Shown piece by piece: positions 62,568-64,000 of a stretch of DNA of 64,000 bases. Position numbers and translations under genes: made by a program. Position 1 is the stretch's first letter. Each line of letters starts with the position of its first letter. The notes under the pieces were generated by a model. It worked only from the letters and a program-made list of their open reading frames with translations, was not told the DNA's origin and did not search any database. The DNA is from Bacillota bacterium (GTDB lineage Bacteria > Bacillota > Clostridia > Christensenellales > SZUA-584), in NCBI GenBank assembly GCA_023428025.1, contig JAEYZN010000013.1:1-64000 (forward strand). The letters run 5' to 3'.

Positions 62568-63284
62568 TTACTCAAACAGCCTGGCCGCGCGCTGCTCATC
62601 GTAGCCGGTCGTCTTCTTCAGCAGGCCCAGCAGCGTATCGCCGTTCTGGTACAAGCCGTCCATACCCATGTCCGCGGCCAGCTTGCCCTCGTGCATGATC
62701 AGCACCCGGTCGATCAGCGGCTCGATCTCGTCCACCTGATGCGTGCTCAGCAGTATCGTCTCGTTGTCGCGCAGGCTGCCCGCCATGATTTTGAGAAAGT
62801 CACGCCGGGTGAACACATCCTTGCCGGTGAACGGTTCGTCCATCAGTATATAATCCGCGCCCAGCGAAAAGCCTGCGGCCAGCTCGGCCTTGGCGCGTTC
62901 GCCTGTGGACATGCTGCGCACCGGCCTGTCGGCCAGCTCGAAATAGGACAGGAGCTTGTCGTAACGCACCGCGTCGAAGCGGGGATAGAATTCGGCCAGA
63001 AATTCGCCCGTCTGACGCGGCGTAAACGCGCCGAACGAGGCGCCCTCGCCGCTGATGTACGCCATGCGGCCGCGGATGCGCTCGCCGCTCTGCCCGTCCA
63101 GCGTCACCGTGCCGGAGGTGGGCATCAGCAGGCCGGTCAGGCAGCGGATCAGCGTGGTTTTGCCCACGCCGTTCGCGCCCAGCAGGCCCACGATATGCCC
63201 GCGCGGCAGCGAAAAGCTCATGTTGTACAGCGAATACCTTTCGCTTGCGTGGTAGTAATAACTGATGTCATGGGCTTCGAGCAT
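62568..63284 (-). CDS. ABC transporter ATP-binding protein
   Basis: 238 residues from ATG 63284 (GGAGGG upstream). Walker A GANGVGKTTLIRCL; the signature is degenerate, STGERAKAEL instead of LSGGQ; Walker B YILMDEPFTGKD; switch His STHQVDE. The sequence is of the YtrB/EcsA-like exporter group (TPRQTGEFLAEFYPRFD; ELADRPVRSMSTGE). It needs a membrane partner, which is not in the window; the partial gene starting upstream on the same strand (4-bp gap) is not an obvious permease. Confidence 0.88.
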   Translation of the reverse strand: MLEAHDISYYYHASERYSLYNMSFSLPRGHIVGLLGANGVGKTTLIRCLTGLLMPTSGTVTLDGQSGERIRGRMAYISGEGASFGAFTPRQTGEFLAEFYPRFDAVRYDKLLSYFELADRPVRSMSTGERAKAELAAGFSLGADYILMDEPFTGKDVFTRRDFLKIMAGSLRDNETILLSTHQVDEIEPLIDRVLIMHEGKLAADMGMDGLYQNGDTLLGLLKKTTGYDEQRAARLFE

Positions 63285-63288
63285 GGCG

Positions 63289-64000
63289 TTATCCCTCCGT
63301 GATATCGTCAAAGTACAGCCATCGGTTGATGGAACCGCCCGCGTACTCCGCGCCGGTGGCGACACTGTATTGCAGCATGTCCTCGAGCGCGTCCGTGACC
63401 ACCTCGCCCCGGTAGAGCGTCGTGCCCGAAGGGCTCAGCACGCTGATATAAAACCTGTTGGGTACATAATAGCCGTTGGACAACGCGCCCATGCTCTCCG
63501 CTTCGCCCAGCACCCAATGCCCGTTGATAAACGCGCCGCGCAGCACCGCGTCACGCCCGAAGACGACAGCCATCAGTTCAGGCTTATCGCCCAGCCGCAC
63601 GCCGAACAGCGCCGCCGGTTTTCCGGTCAGAACGTCATTATCCACGTTATAGTCGTATTCCTGCAGCGAGTAGCACAGCAGCGTCGCGCCGTCGTCCTTG
63701 TTGCGGTACAGTGTGCTGATCACCTGGGATGAAGGGCTCGCATCAAACAGCGCTGTCTCAGACTGAAGCGCGCCGTCCAGGCTGTATACGCGCAGCGTCA
63801 TCACGCCGTCCACGACCAGCAGCAGGCACAGCCTGTCATCCGCGACATTGAGAGCGATGGTGCGCAGCCGATGCCCGTCCACCGGGAAAGCCGCCACCTG
63901 CGTCACGCGGCCCACGGGTTGGGCGTTGTAGTCGAAGTAGACAGGATGTCCTTCCAGCGTGTCCGAAACCTGCAGATAATCGATGCTGTCTCCCCATTCA
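63289..64000 (-). CDS. Partial protein of unknown function upstream of the ABC ATPase
   Basis: The minus-strand frame is open from the window edge to the stop at 63289 (about 237 residues visible), so the start lies beyond 64000. The GTG at 63915 is internal. The visible part is beta-rich with regular strand pairs (LRVYSLDGALQSETALF; GATLLCYSLQEYDYNVDND; ALFGVRLGDKPELMAVVFGRDAVLRGAFINGHWVLGE), suggestive of a beta-propeller-like repeat. It is 4 bp from the ATPase gene and is probably cotranscribed with it. Confidence 0.65.
   Translation of the reverse strand, partial: EWGDSIDYLQVSDTLEGHPVYFDYNAQPVGRVTQVAAFPVDGHRLRTIALNVADDRLCLLLVVDGVMTLRVYSLDGALQSETALFDASPSSQVISTLYRNKDDGATLLCYSLQEYDYNVDNDVLTGKPAALFGVRLGDKPELMAVVFGRDAVLRGAFINGHWVLGEAESMGALSNGYYVPNRFYISVLSPSGTTLYRGEVVTDALEDMLQYSVATGAEYAGGSINRWLYFDDITEG

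Overview
The window reads as chromosome of a GC-rich, endospore-forming Clostridia-type Firmicute. The support is a GerA/GerC/GerB spore-germination operon, a regulator with a Spo0A-like effector domain, strong AGGAGG ribosome binding sites, sigma-A-like promoters and many U-tailed terminator hairpins. Most genes are GC-rich. A few islands are AT-rich (about 7.6-8.5 kb, 32.1-32.8 kb, 49.8-50.2 kb) and may be acquired or regulatory DNA.

The first 19.4 kb is a same-strand chemoreceptor array of six methyl-accepting proteins, the first cut by the window edge. It also holds one orphan receptor C-terminus, one intact cheW and one decayed cheW. No cheA, cheY or flagellar gene is present, so the receptors must serve a kinase encoded elsewhere. 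Five of the six receptors and the orphan fragment end in the same short acidic-aromatic tail (FGKY). The array is interrupted by a DeoR regulator, a uroporphyrinogen-decarboxylase-like remnant, an UbiB/AarF-type kinase and a TetR regulator.

From 19.6 to 22.9 kb lies a zinc-uptake operon: a Fur-family regulator, a small Cys/His membrane protein, and ZnuA, ZnuC and ZnuB homologues. Next come cell-surface and accessory genes: a chagasin-like lipoprotein, a tiny Gly/Trp/Cys peptide, a DUF916-like protein, a zinc-ribbon repeat protein, an HtrA protease, a nucleoside deaminase, an XRE-cupin regulator with an acyl-CoA synthetase, a flavin reductase, a catalase with a long N-terminal extension, and a TetR-controlled membrane protein with a clear operator.

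From 37 to 46.7 kb the content looks sporulation-linked or stress-linked. It holds a Cys/Arg-rich small protein that shares its leader with the Gly/Trp/Cys peptide, a truncated OsmC reading frame with an intact promoter and palindrome, an Ohr protein, a holin-like gene, the ger operon (gerC carries an in-frame stop), an OFA-type transporter, an apparently non-coding transcript of about 350 nt, and the Spo0A-like regulator.

From 46.9 kb to the end there are an HPRT-like gene downstream of an unusual kinase/nuclease-like fusion, a GNAT-like transferase, an OsmC protein, an AI-2E-type permease, a family of DUF4064-like membrane proteins, orphan phage terminase subunits separated by a ferredoxin and a TraX homologue, an Fe-S aldo/keto reductase, a flavoprotein oxidase and an ABC ATPase. 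Intergenic regions after 46.6 kb carry a dispersed mosaic of short repeat modules. No tRNA, rRNA, CRISPR array or insertion sequence was recognised.
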